From Clostridiales bacterium (lineage in GTDB: Bacteria > Bacillota > Clostridia > Saccharofermentanales > Saccharofermentanaceae): DNA of 64,000 nucleotides. Position numbers and translations under genes: made by a program. The stretch lies in assembly GCA_017551865.1 (NCBI GenBank), contig JAFZKB010000020.1, positions 1 through 64,000 on the forward strand. Reading direction: 5' to 3'. Positions 16,585-25,374 of the stretch are shown here, in pieces (within the stretch, counting starts at the first letter, position 1; each line of letters opens with the position of its first letter). A model generated the notes under the pieces. That model was not told the origin of the DNA and did not search any database. It saw only the letters and a program-made list of their open reading frames with translations.

Positions 16585-17943
16585 TCATTCTCCTGCTACG
16601 GATACGTCCGGGATCAGAAGGCTCGGCGACTGTGTATGCGAGGAATCCGGTGAGAAATAATCGATATCATTGCCAAGCGCTTCGACTTTCATAAGAAGGT
16701 CGAAGAAATTATCGGCGATCGTGATCTGATTTACCGGCTTGTCGATTTTCCCGTCTTTGATCGTAAAGCCTTCCGCCATCAGGGAGAAATCACCGGAAAT
16801 CGAATTGATGCCCGCATGCAGTCCGTAAAGAGCCGTAATATACACGCCATTTTCCATTTTCTCGAAGAGCTGCTCCTGAGAAAACGATCCATTTTCAAAA
16901 TGGAAGTTCATCGGCGCGATCCCGATTGAGCCCTTTGCTCCAGAGCGATAGGCATTACCTGTGCTTTCCACACCGTCCACAAGCGCAGTTTTCCGGTTAT
17001 GAAGAGGCGAGGTAAAAATGCCTTTGTCGATGAGAACGGTCTTTTTCGCGAGAACGCCTTCAGAGTCAAAACCCTGACTCAGATACGAACCTTCGATAAT
17101 GCCTTCATCGATCAGGGTGATCTTCTCATCTGCGATTTTTTCACCGAGTTTGCCACAGAGCCGTGACAGCCCCTTCTGCATTAATTCCGCGGAAAAAGAT
17201 CCGGAGAAGGCTGAAAGAAGGTTCTTTGCGGCTTTCCGGTCAAGAACGATCGAGGTCTTTTCGGAAGGGATCGATGTCGATCCGAGTTTGGAGATCACTC
17301 TTTTACCTACCTCTTTTACACATTTCTCTTCATCAAGTTCAGAGAGCTTTTTAAAAAGCCAGCCTTTACCGTAGGTCTGTACGTCTTCTCCCTCTTTGGC
17401 TCTTACTCCGAGATAAAGATCGAAACCATTATCACTGTCGTGACATACCATTCCCTTACTGTTCTGCATATAGATTTCTGCGCTGCCATAGGAAGCGACA
17501 CAGTCTTCTACGGCTTCGATCCTTGCATCGTAGGAAAGAAGCGCTTTTTCGAGCCGCAGTGTCAATTTCGAAAGGAAATCATAGTCGATTTTTTCAAGTT
17601 CCTCGTTATAGTTATTCAGCTTCGGATATTCTTTTTCGCCTTCATATACGGTGATTTTCTCTTTTACTTCGAGAACACCGCAGTTGTCCTTTGCCTGAGA
17701 GATCAAAAACGGTATCATGTCGGGCTGTAAATCTTCGGTGGATGCATATCCCATCTGTCCGTTAAAAAGCCCACGGAAAGAAAGCGCCGCCATATCTGAG
17801 TTTTCGAACTCGACGATCTTCCCTTCCCTGGCTGAAACTGCCATCGAAGATTCGGACTCGTAATAGACTTCGGATTCCAGAAAACCTTCTTCTCCGGCTT
17901 TCTTCAATAATTCATCGATATAACCAAGTATCTTCTTATCCAT
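16585..17943 (-). CDS. tldE: TldE/PmbA-family metallopeptidase subunit
   Basis: The 452-residue partner of TldD. In studied bacteria TldD and TldE form a complex that processes peptides (microcin maturation, CcdA antitoxin breakdown). TldE contributes to the complex but lacks the zinc HExxxH motif, and none is seen here. It belongs to the U62 family on the basis of its N-terminal GKIVEFENSDMAALSFRGLF region and C-terminal GNDIDYF/SPSLLIPDVSVAGE. Start at ATG 17943 with GGGAG 5 bases upstream; the longer frame starts at TTG 17955. It follows tldD by 21 bases. Confidence 0.88.
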   Translation of the reverse strand: MDKKILGYIDELLKKAGEEGFLESEVYYESESSMAVSAREGKIVEFENSDMAALSFRGLFNGQMGYASTEDLQPDMIPFLISQAKDNCGVLEVKEKITVYEGEKEYPKLNNYNEELEKIDYDFLSKLTLRLEKALLSYDARIEAVEDCVASYGSAEIYMQNSKGMVCHDSDNGFDLYLGVRAKEGEDVQTYGKGWLFKKLSELDEEKCVKEVGKRVISKLGSTSIPSEKTSIVLDRKAAKNLLSAFSGSFSAELMQKGLSRLCGKLGEKIADEKITLIDEGIIEGSYLSQGFDSEGVLAKKTVLIDKGIFTSPLHNRKTALVDGVESTGNAYRSGAKGSIGIAPMNFHFENGSFSQEQLFEKMENGVYITALYGLHAGINSISGDFSLMAEGFTIKDGKIDKPVNQITIADNFFDLLMKVEALGNDIDYFSPDSSHTQSPSLLIPDVSVAGE

Positions 17944-17964
17944 ACTTACTCCCAATCTAAGCTC

Positions 17965-19350
17965 TTAGGCCTGACCGCCTACCGTGATCTCGGAAACGCG
18001 GATCGTCGGCTGACCGACATCTACCGGAACGCCGCCGCTTACTGAGCCGCAAATGCCCTGTGCAAGCTTCAGATCGTTACCAACGCGGTCGATATTCATA
18101 AGAACTTCTCCGCCTTTTCCGATCAGGGTCGCGCCTTTTACGGCCTCACAGATCTTTCCTTCTCGAATCATATAGGCTTCATTGACGGCGAAGTTGAATT
18201 CGCCCGTGGAGGTATCCACCGAACCGCCTCCCATACTGGCCGCATAAATACCATATTCCGTATCCGCGATAATACTTTCCGGATCCGATTGGCCATTGGC
18301 AATAAAGGTGTTGGACATACGGGAGGTCGGAGCGAAGGAATAGTTCTGTCTTCTGGCACATCCCGTAGAAGGCATATTCATACGACGGGAACCTATCTTA
18401 TCGACGAGATAACTGTTAAGTATGCCATCTTTAATGAGAAGGTTGGTCGTGGACGGAGTTCCTTCATCGTCCACCGCATAACTGCCCCACTCTTTCTCGA
18501 TCCTTGCATCATCATAAGCGGATACGATCGGACTGGCAATCTGCTTTCCAAGCATATCGGTAAAGCAGGATGACTTGATTCCTACTGAGGTTGCTTCCAG
18601 GGCATGACCACAGGCTTCGTGGAAGATAACACCGCCAAATCCGTTTCCGATAACGACTGGCATCTTTCCGGAGGGACATGGTCTGGCATCGATCATGGTC
18701 ACGGCGATCTTCGCCGACTTTCTTGCCAGATCATCGAGATCTAATCTTTCGAAGAATTCAAATCCCTCGGAAGACCCCGGTGCGTAACTTCCCTGCTGCT
18801 TATCCTCTTCCGAACTTGCGATTGCGGCGATGCTGGCACGGATACGGCAACAGTTATCCTTCACATAAAGACCGTCGGAGTTAGCGATCCATATCTCTTT
18901 TTCGGAACCGGCACAGGAAGCGCTGGTCTGGGTGATCAGCGGAGAATACTCCTTAGCGGTCTCTCCGGCTTTACGGAGCTTTTCGACCTGAAGCTTCTTG
19001 GAAACACTGATGAGAGAATTTTCGGGTTTCCCGGAAAAATACTCGATCACAGGCTCAAGATAGATCGTCTTGCCGCACGGAGCATCCGATAATGAAGCGG
19101 AGGCATTCTGCGCCATGCGGATCAGTTTATCTTCGTGATACAGATCATTGGAATACACATAAACGCATTTGTCGCCTTCTAAGATACGGATTCCAATGCC
19201 CATATCAAGCGATGAACCGGTCGATTCTACGACACCGTTTACAAGAGAAACGGATGTGCTTTTCGAATGTTCGATAAAAACTTCGGAAAAATCACCGCCA
19301 CGGGAAAGTGCCGCGGCGAGGATCCTTTCGATACTGGATTGGCTGAGCAT
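17965..19350 (-). CDS. tldD: TldD-family zinc metallopeptidase
   Basis: The catalytic subunit of the TldD/TldE peptidase, 461 residues. The zinc motif HEACGH (HExxxH) is in GGVIFHEACGHALEATSV, followed by the family C-terminal region with GGEVLMNID and GGQPTIRVSEITVGG-type strands. AGGAGG stands about 10 bases ahead of the ATG. It lies between the AMP-ligase gene (34 bases upstream) and tldE, so the three are probably one operon. Confidence 0.92.
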   Translation of the reverse strand: MLSQSSIERILAAALSRGGDFSEVFIEHSKSTSVSLVNGVVESTGSSLDMGIGIRILEGDKCVYVYSNDLYHEDKLIRMAQNASASLSDAPCGKTIYLEPVIEYFSGKPENSLISVSKKLQVEKLRKAGETAKEYSPLITQTSASCAGSEKEIWIANSDGLYVKDNCCRIRASIAAIASSEEDKQQGSYAPGSSEGFEFFERLDLDDLARKSAKIAVTMIDARPCPSGKMPVVIGNGFGGVIFHEACGHALEATSVGIKSSCFTDMLGKQIASPIVSAYDDARIEKEWGSYAVDDEGTPSTTNLLIKDGILNSYLVDKIGSRRMNMPSTGCARRQNYSFAPTSRMSNTFIANGQSDPESIIADTEYGIYAASMGGGSVDTSTGEFNFAVNEAYMIREGKICEAVKGATLIGKGGEVLMNIDRVGNDLKLAQGICGSVSGGVPVDVGQPTIRVSEITVGGQA

Positions 19351-19384
19351 TAAGAAAATGCCTCCTATCTAATCACAAATGATG

Positions 19385-21088
19385 TTATTTCTTATACTGT
19401 CTTCTGATCTTCTTGCTAGTGGTCTTGTCAAACTCGGTATCACGGAGGATAACGCGCTTGATATGCTTGTAGTTGACAAGATTTTTGTTAACCTTAGCTA
19501 CTTCGTCTTCAAGCAGGCTCTGAACAGCGTCGTCGTCCGGGTTGTCTCCGAGAAGCTTCTTCACTTCTTCCATGCACGGGAAGATCGTAGCTGTGATGAT
19601 GACGTCGTCGTTTTCATCTTCGCCGGATACGAGGCACTCTTCCACATAGTCCGACATGCAAAGCATAGATTCGATCTCTTCCGGGAAGACGTTTTTACCG
19701 TTTTTCGCGATGATGACGTTCTTCTTTCTTCCGGTAATGATGCAGAAACCGTCCTTGTCGATATAACCGAGGTCACCTGTGTGGTAATAGCCATTCTCAT
19801 CGATGGCTTCCTTCGTGGCTTCTTCGTTCTTGTAGTAGCCCATCATGACGTTATCGCCCTTAGCGATGAATTCGCCGATGCCGTTCTCGTCCTTGTCAAT
19901 GACCTGAACATCAACAGCCGGAAGCGGAAGTCCTGCCGCTCTGTTGTTAAAGTCGCAGTCACGGTTCAGCGCGAGGATCGGAGCACACTCGGTAAGACCG
20001 TAGCCCTGTACGCATCCGAAACCCATATCCTGCATATCCTGGATGATCTGCGGGTCGATCGCTGCGCCGCCGCTGATGATCATGCGGAGGTTGCCGCCGA
20101 ATGTATCGTGTACCTGCTTAAAGATCTTCTTTCTCTTATCGATACCGAAGAACAGGAGGAAACGGCAGAGTTTTCTACCGAACTCGAACTTTCGGGCCAT
20201 CTTCTTCGTCGCCTTGGCTTTCGACATGATGCTCTTATGGAACTTTTCGAGCATGAGCGGAACAACGAGAATAATGGATACCTTAGACTGCTGCATATTC
20301 GGTACGATATAGCGGAGTCCTTCGCAGATCGCGATATGGGAACCGCGGTATACCTGACAGAGGAAGCCGCAGGTGCACTCGTAGGTGTGATGGAGCGGCA
20401 GGACAGAAAGGAACATATCGTTCTGGTCGATATAAAGCATCGAGCACATGCCCTCGAGGTTCTTACAGATATTTCTCTGGCAGAGCATAACGGCTTTGCT
20501 TCGGTCTGTCGTACCGGATGTGAAAAGAAGGATCGTCATGGCTTCTCTGTCGATCGGTGCATCGAGGAACAGACGGTCACCGTTATCGAGAAGCTCCTGG
20601 CCCTTATTGAGGACATCATAGAAATACTCCACGCCTTCTCTATCGCTCTTATCCATGCAGATAAAGTATTTTACGTTCGGGATCTGATCACGGATCTCAT
20701 CGAGCACATTCTGCTTCGAGGAAGAATAGATCACGCAATTTACTTCCGCACGATTGAGGCAGCTGGCCACTTCTTCCGGCGGAAGCTCTTTATCGAGAGG
20801 AACAACTACGCCTGTTCCGTTTGTGGTGGCAAGATAGGAAACGTACCACTCGTATCTGGTCTCCGCCAGGATCGCGATACGGGAACCAAGTCCGCAAAGA
20901 TGCGAAAGACCTGTGCCCATTGCCTGAACTGACTTGTTATAGTCGTTGAACGTGTAGTATTCGTAATCTCCACCCTTCACTTTTTTATAGTAAAAAAGCG
21001 GAAGATCTCCATACAGTTCGACGCTCTGCTTGAGCATGTCGCGGAGATCTTCAATATGGCGTACATCATAAAGTGGAATGTTCTTCAT
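19385..21088 (-). CDS. AMP-dependent synthetase/ligase (long-chain acyl-CoA synthetase type)
   Basis: An ANL-superfamily adenylate-forming enzyme of about 567 residues, most like long-chain fatty-acid-CoA ligases. Motifs are the P-loop LLFTSGTTDRSKAVML (the usual TGxPKG is TDRSKA), GYGLTECAP, YHTGDLGYIDKDG and the hinge ITGRKKNVI. No phosphopantetheine or reductase domain is attached. The start was moved to ATG 21088 because GAGGA lies 7 bases upstream; the longer frame to 21124 has no ribosome site. A strong promoter with a palindrome in its spacer lies upstream. The acid substrate cannot be read from the sequence. Confidence 0.85.
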   Translation of the reverse strand: MKNIPLYDVRHIEDLRDMLKQSVELYGDLPLFYYKKVKGGDYEYYTFNDYNKSVQAMGTGLSHLCGLGSRIAILAETRYEWYVSYLATTNGTGVVVPLDKELPPEEVASCLNRAEVNCVIYSSSKQNVLDEIRDQIPNVKYFICMDKSDREGVEYFYDVLNKGQELLDNGDRLFLDAPIDREAMTILLFTSGTTDRSKAVMLCQRNICKNLEGMCSMLYIDQNDMFLSVLPLHHTYECTCGFLCQVYRGSHIAICEGLRYIVPNMQQSKVSIILVVPLMLEKFHKSIMSKAKATKKMARKFEFGRKLCRFLLFFGIDKRKKIFKQVHDTFGGNLRMIISGGAAIDPQIIQDMQDMGFGCVQGYGLTECAPILALNRDCDFNNRAAGLPLPAVDVQVIDKDENGIGEFIAKGDNVMMGYYKNEEATKEAIDENGYYHTGDLGYIDKDGFCIITGRKKNVIIAKNGKNVFPEEIESMLCMSDYVEECLVSGEDENDDVIITATIFPCMEEVKKLLGDNPDDDAVQSLLEDEVAKVNKNLVNYKHIKRVILRDTEFDKTTSKKIRRQYKK

Positions 21089-21147
21089 AAAATCGTTCCT
21101 CGTTTTTCTGGCAAATTCCGTCAAACCCTAAATTATTCGACTTATTT

Positions 21148-21176
21148 AGTATATCGAAATAATTTCGTTTAGACAA
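21148..21176 (-). promoter_or_regulatory. Promoter of the AMP-ligase operon with a spacer palindrome
   Basis: On the minus strand, TTGTCT (21171-21176) and TATACT (21148-21153) are separated by 17 bases. The spacer contains a perfect palindrome, CGAAATAATTTCG (21155-21167), placed where a repressor would block RNA polymerase. Confidence 0.65.
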
Positions 21177-21186
21177 TAAAATCTCC

Positions 21187-21771
21187 TTAATTTCCATTGG
21201 TTTTCGGAATCTCATACATCTTCAGTTTACGGCGTTTTTCCTTATAGTCCGGGCAGTACTTCGAAACCTGCGCCCAGAACTTCGGAGAATGGTTCATATA
21301 GTAAAGATGGGAAAGTTCATGGATCAGGACATATTCGAAAAGATCCGGCTCCACATCCAGAAGATATACGTTCAGGGAGATGTTCCCAAGAGACGAACAC
21401 GAACCCCACCTTGAGCTCATATTCCGGACATAGATCTTTTTCGGAAGTTTTCCGTCGTATACTGCTAGAAAAGCACTGGCCCGCGCCTTGATGATCCTTG
21501 CTTTTCTTCTCTGCTCCGAGGCATCGATATACGGCAGATGGATCTTCTTTTCGAGCTTGATCTTCTGCTTTTCGATCCAGACGAGGTTAGACTCGACGAA
21601 TCTGTCAATATCGGAAAGTGTGGTACGGATCGGTGCGTGGGCGATGACGTTACCTTCCGGATCCAGATTGATGCGAAGACGGCGAAGTCCCGTGCAGAAA
21701 TAAACAGTTACCGGGATCTTAAAGGTCCCGGTAACATGATAAGTCGTCTTTTTTATGCGACGGCGGGGCAA
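21187..21771 (-). CDS. YgjP-like zinc metallopeptidase (M48/DUF45)
   Basis: A 194-residue protein of the YgjP/DUF45 family. The zinc motif HELSH (residues 151-155) is followed by NHSPKFW, and the upstream SSRWGSCSSLGNISLN block is typical of the family. The biological substrate is not known. It starts with TTG at 21771 (no in-frame ATG nearby) with a GGAAGG element about 9 bases upstream, only 3 bases after the pyrE stop codon. It is therefore probably the last gene of the pyrimidine operon. Confidence 0.8.
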   Translation of the reverse strand: MPRRRIKKTTYHVTGTFKIPVTVYFCTGLRRLRINLDPEGNVIAHAPIRTTLSDIDRFVESNLVWIEKQKIKLEKKIHLPYIDASEQRRKARIIKARASAFLAVYDGKLPKKIYVRNMSSRWGSCSSLGNISLNVYLLDVEPDLFEYVLIHELSHLYYMNHSPKFWAQVSKYCPDYKEKRRKLKMYEIPKTNGN

Positions 21772-21774
21772 GGC

Positions 21775-22632
21775 TTAAGACCTTCCCGGCACATAGCCGC
21801 GGGAGATCGCCATCTCGGCACGCTGCTTCGGCTTTCCGCCAAGCGCGATCTGCTCATCGATAAAGGAAGGATGCTCTGTAAGGAATGCCTTCATGTAATC
21901 GATCGGGTTTTCCATAAAGTGGGCGACCATGTCTCTTTGCGCCTTGGTCAGGATCTCCTTCTCTACGCCTTCGTCGAACAAAGACAGTTCGATCTTGGCA
22001 AAAGTATACATGTTGACGCCTTCCTTCTTGAGGTTTGCTTCTCCGCCCTGAAGACGGTCAATGACTGCGATGGTATCCGTGATATTCGCACCGACACCGC
22101 GGATCGACGGGATCCAGGCATTGGTGTAGGAAGAAGCCTCCGTGATCAGATCGGCGATATGAAGGGTCTTCTTGCCGGAAAGATCGTCTGAACCGACTTT
22201 TACGGCCTTCTCTTCGACATTAGAGGAATAATACGTCTCACCATCTTTGAAGATGGAAAGATGCGGTTTTCCGAGAAGATATGCCGGCATCAGCGAGAAG
22301 AAGAAGTCACGGCGCTCACCGCCGGAGATGATATCGAAATCCAGTTCCTTTGCCTTTTCGACGATCAGGTCGATGACCATCTTATAAGACTCAGATGTCT
22401 CATACTGTTTTTTTACAAACGGTAGAATGTTCGTAAGAAAGTTAGATCTGTCGCCGGCTGCAGATTCTTCGATCAGCGCGAGAAGCTCGTTGGCCTTCTC
22501 TTCCGATTCGATCAGAAAGTGCGTATTTACATAAAATGGGCCAAGTGTACCGGAAGCGTACCAGAACGGCTTTTCCGGATCGCTTACGCGTACCGCTTTT
22601 GTATCAAATAAATAATCCGCAATCGTTTTCAT
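21775..22632 (-). CDS. pyrE: Orotate phosphoribosyltransferase (long clostridial form)
   Basis: Joins orotate to PRPP, giving OMP. The 285-residue protein is longer than the ~210-residue common PyrE and matches the long type seen in Clostridia. It has an N-terminal substrate region (FWYASGTLGPFYVNT), GGERRDFFFS as the phosphoribosyltransferase catalytic loop region, and KKTLHIADLITEASS as the PRPP motif in altered form. The C-terminal extension is helical. GGAGG is 7 bases ahead of the ATG. Position in the pyr operon right after pyrD supports the call. Confidence 0.85.
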   Translation of the reverse strand: MKTIADYLFDTKAVRVSDPEKPFWYASGTLGPFYVNTHFLIESEEKANELLALIEESAAGDRSNFLTNILPFVKKQYETSESYKMVIDLIVEKAKELDFDIISGGERRDFFFSLMPAYLLGKPHLSIFKDGETYYSSNVEEKAVKVGSDDLSGKKTLHIADLITEASSYTNAWIPSIRGVGANITDTIAVIDRLQGGEANLKKEGVNMYTFAKIELSLFDEGVEKEILTKAQRDMVAHFMENPIDYMKAFLTEHPSFIDEQIALGGKPKQRAEMAISRGYVPGRS

Positions 22633-22636
22633 GTAA

Positions 22637-23554
22637 TTACCTCCACATTTGAAGTGTTCCTGTCAGCGACGACAGTTCTTCGATATTATTCTCTTTGCAG
22701 TAGATTTCCAGCTGTTCTACGATCTCGACAGGTCTTGTCGGATGAACGAGTGTGATCGTGCCAAGTTCAACAGCCGAAGCACCGGCGATCATGAATTCGA
22801 GAACATCTTCCATGGTCGAAATACCGCCGCATCCTACGACCGGGATCCTTACGGCTTCATATATATCGTGGACCATACGAAGTGCCACCGGTTTTACGCA
22901 CGGACCGGAAAGTCCGCCGGTATTGTTGTGAAGTAGCGGTCTTCTCGTTTTTATATCAATCGCCATGCCGAGCATGGTGTTGATGGCGACGATCGCGTCT
23001 GCACCGCCGGCCTCTGCACCTTTGGCCGTCTCGGAGATCGATGTGACATTCGGTGTCAGCTTGACCCACATCGGAAGGTCTGTTCTTTTCCGAAGATCGG
23101 AAACAAGCGCTTCGATCGCTTTGGGAGCGGATCCGATGACCATGCATCCCTCTTTTACGTTCGGACAGGAAAAGTTCAGTTCCAGAGCATCGATCTTATC
23201 CTTAAAAGGATCGAGCTTTTCTACCATGGCGATATAGTCTTCATTGGAGTGTCCGGCGACATTGACGACGACACCGGCTCCGCTTTGGACCATATAATCG
23301 AGTTCTGTCGCAAGGAAAGCATCTACTCCCGGATTCTGAAGACCGACGCAGTTGAGCATACCGGATGGTGTTTCCGCGACACGAACGCCTTGATTTCCAT
23401 CTCTCGGAAGAAGTGTCAGCCCCTTAGAAGAAAGTGCTCCAAGTTTACTTAGATCCATATACTCGGCAAGTTCACGTCCGAATCCGCATGTACCGGAAGC
23501 GAGGATGATCGGGTTTTTGAAAGAAACATCTCCCACATTTACTTGAATACTCAC
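22637..23554 (-). CDS. pyrD: Dihydroorotate dehydrogenase B, catalytic subunit
   Basis: Oxidises dihydroorotate to orotate with FMN and passes electrons to PyrK. The 305-residue barrel has SKGLTLLPRDGNQGVR, LNFSCPNVKEG with the catalytic Cys typical of class 1B, WVKLTPN, INTMLGM, GLSGPCVKPVALRM and VVGCGGIST. Its start overlaps the end of pyrK by 4 bases (ATGA), matching a PyrDB-PyrK heterotetramer made in fixed ratio. Confidence 0.95.
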   Translation of the reverse strand: MSIQVNVGDVSFKNPIILASGTCGFGRELAEYMDLSKLGALSSKGLTLLPRDGNQGVRVAETPSGMLNCVGLQNPGVDAFLATELDYMVQSGAGVVVNVAGHSNEDYIAMVEKLDPFKDKIDALELNFSCPNVKEGCMVIGSAPKAIEALVSDLRKRTDLPMWVKLTPNVTSISETAKGAEAGGADAIVAINTMLGMAIDIKTRRPLLHNNTGGLSGPCVKPVALRMVHDIYEAVRIPVVGCGGISTMEDVLEFMIAGASAVELGTITLVHPTRPVEIVEQLEIYCKENNIEELSSLTGTLQMWR

Positions 23555-24333
23555 CAGATCACCTCCTCAGCCTTGAATACCGGGCCGTCTTTGCAGCAAC
23601 GCTTATGAACGAATTCTTTGCCTTCCTTTTCGGCTTTGATCTTACAGATACATACCAGACAGGCACCGATGCCGCAGGCCATTCTCTGTTCAAGAGAAAC
23701 ATAGCAGGAAAGGCCCTTATTCATCGCCCATTCAGAGACTTTTCTCATCATGATGCCGGGACCGACGACCATCACCGTACTTTCGGATATTTCTTCATCA
23801 CTCATCGTCTCCAGATAAGCCATGACATTTCCTTTGACACCGAGATCTCCGGCATCCGTCGTGACGGAAAAATCATCACATGTGCAAGCAAATCTGTCAT
23901 AAAGGAAAGCCTCGCTCTGGCTGCGGTATCCGTTTACGACTTTACAGGGGATCCCGTTTTCTTTTGCATAGTTTGCAGCAAAGAAGATCGGAAAAATGCC
24001 TGTACCACCGCCCACCAGCAAGAGCTTCTCAACTTTGTCGAAGCAAAAGCCGTTGCCGAGAGGCCCAAGACAAGTAAAGGTCTTCCCTTCCTGGGCTTCT
24101 ATGATTTTTTCTGTGCCTTTTCCGACTTGTCTTACGCCGATGGAAAAAGTGTTCTTCTCTTTATCAACGCACATGATGCCGAACGGGCGCTTCAGGAAAT
24201 AGTCACAGGACAGATTAACGAATTGCCCCGGACGTCCCTCCTGCGCAATTTCCGGGCAGGAGAACGTAAGGACGGCACACGCGGGTCCCAGGATGTCCTT
24301 TTTTACCAGAGATATGGTATATTCTTTTTTCAT
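23551..24333 (-). CDS. pyrK: Dihydroorotate dehydrogenase B, electron-transfer subunit
   Basis: A 260-residue FAD and [2Fe-2S] protein that moves electrons from PyrD to NAD+. It has the FAD-binding LKRPFGIMCVD and GVRQVGKGTE, the NAD-binding GGGTGIFPIFF, and four cluster cysteines in RMACGIGACLVCIC with the later CC of VHKRCCKDG. It overlaps pyrD by 4 bases and follows pyrF by 24 bases. Confidence 0.94.
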   Translation of the reverse strand: MKKEYTISLVKKDILGPACAVLTFSCPEIAQEGRPGQFVNLSCDYFLKRPFGIMCVDKEKNTFSIGVRQVGKGTEKIIEAQEGKTFTCLGPLGNGFCFDKVEKLLLVGGGTGIFPIFFAANYAKENGIPCKVVNGYRSQSEAFLYDRFACTCDDFSVTTDAGDLGVKGNVMAYLETMSDEEISESTVMVVGPGIMMRKVSEWAMNKGLSCYVSLEQRMACGIGACLVCICKIKAEKEGKEFVHKRCCKDGPVFKAEEVIW

Positions 24334-24357
24334 TATCTCTTCCTCTATTATCTTCGA

Positions 24358-25374
24358 TCAGCTGTTCGAAGCTTCTTTGATCGCATTATTCAGGTCTTCT
24401 CTCATGCGCAGAGCTTCTTCTCTTGTTGCTCTCTGGAATCCGAGAAGTGGAGCACCGGACGGGCCGTGCATCTCTGTAAGTTCCATCGGATCGATGTCGT
24501 CTCTCTTTTTCCATGCACACATCAGGCTTCTCGATGCATTTACGATACCGCCCTTTCCATTTACGAAAGAAGCGACTGCATCCTTACCGGATCCGCCCTG
24601 AGCGCCATAACCCGGAACCAGGATCAGTGCGTGAGGCATGATCTTACGAGCCTTTACCGCCTGCTCCGGCCAGGTCGCGCCGACAACGGCTCCTACGGAA
24701 CTGAATCCACATTCACCGATCAGCTCCTGGCCCCATTTTTCAACGTTTTCAGCCATGGCTTCAAATACCTGGCGACCGTCTTCCAGCTTCAGATCCTGAA
24801 GATCGCCGGCAGAAGGATTGGACGTTCTTACGAGTACATAAAGACCCTTGCCCTTCTCTTTTGCAACATCCATAAAAGGCTTGATGCCGTCGATGCCGAG
24901 ATAGCCGTTAACTGTGATACAGTCGCAGTCGAACATGCAGGGTGCTGTATCGTTGATGATCTTTGTTTCCCCGATGATGGCATTGGCATACGCGGTGGCC
25001 GTCGTGCCTATATCGTTTCTCTTGGCATCCGCAATAACGAGCATACCCTTATCGTGAGCATAGTGGATCGTCTTTCGAAGCGCCATGATACCGTGGATAC
25101 CATACATCTCATAGTACGCGAACTGCGGCTTGATCGCCGGGATAATGTCATAGACAGCGTCGATGAGACGGCGGTTATAGTCGAAGATCGCCATCCCTGT
25201 CGCCATCTGCATATTGGCGCGCTCACCGGATTTTTCCTCGTGCTTTTTGGCCTCATCGAGCCATTCGTTGATCATATCGGACGGGATATAGTCCAGCTTC
25301 GGGTCAAGACCCATTACGGTCGGGTTATTGCATTCCTCGATCTTTTTGGTAAGTCTGTCAGCGAAGTTCGTCAT
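24358..25374 (-). CDS. pyrF: Orotidine 5'-phosphate decarboxylase (long type)
   Basis: Decarboxylates OMP to UMP. The 338-residue protein is the long, type 2 enzyme. It has VMGLDPKLDYIP at the start, the catalytic Lys/Asp array VIADAKRNDIGTTA, the phosphate-binding VPGYGAQGG and NASRSLM near the end. GGAGG precedes the ATG by 10 bases. Its start lies inside the end of pyrC (17-base overlap). Confidence 0.94.
   Translation of the reverse strand: MTNFADRLTKKIEECNNPTVMGLDPKLDYIPSDMINEWLDEAKKHEEKSGERANMQMATGMAIFDYNRRLIDAVYDIIPAIKPQFAYYEMYGIHGIMALRKTIHYAHDKGMLVIADAKRNDIGTTATAYANAIIGETKIINDTAPCMFDCDCITVNGYLGIDGIKPFMDVAKEKGKGLYVLVRTSNPSAGDLQDLKLEDGRQVFEAMAENVEKWGQELIGECGFSSVGAVVGATWPEQAVKARKIMPHALILVPGYGAQGGSGKDAVASFVNGKGGIVNASRSLMCAWKKRDDIDPMELTEMHGPSGAPLLGFQRATREEALRMREDLNNAIKEASNS

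Noticed and set aside
19379..20932. 517-residue ORF antisense to the AMP-ligase gene
   Set aside because: Antisense open frame caused by the codon bias of a gene with clear motifs on the other strand; its sequence shows no family features.
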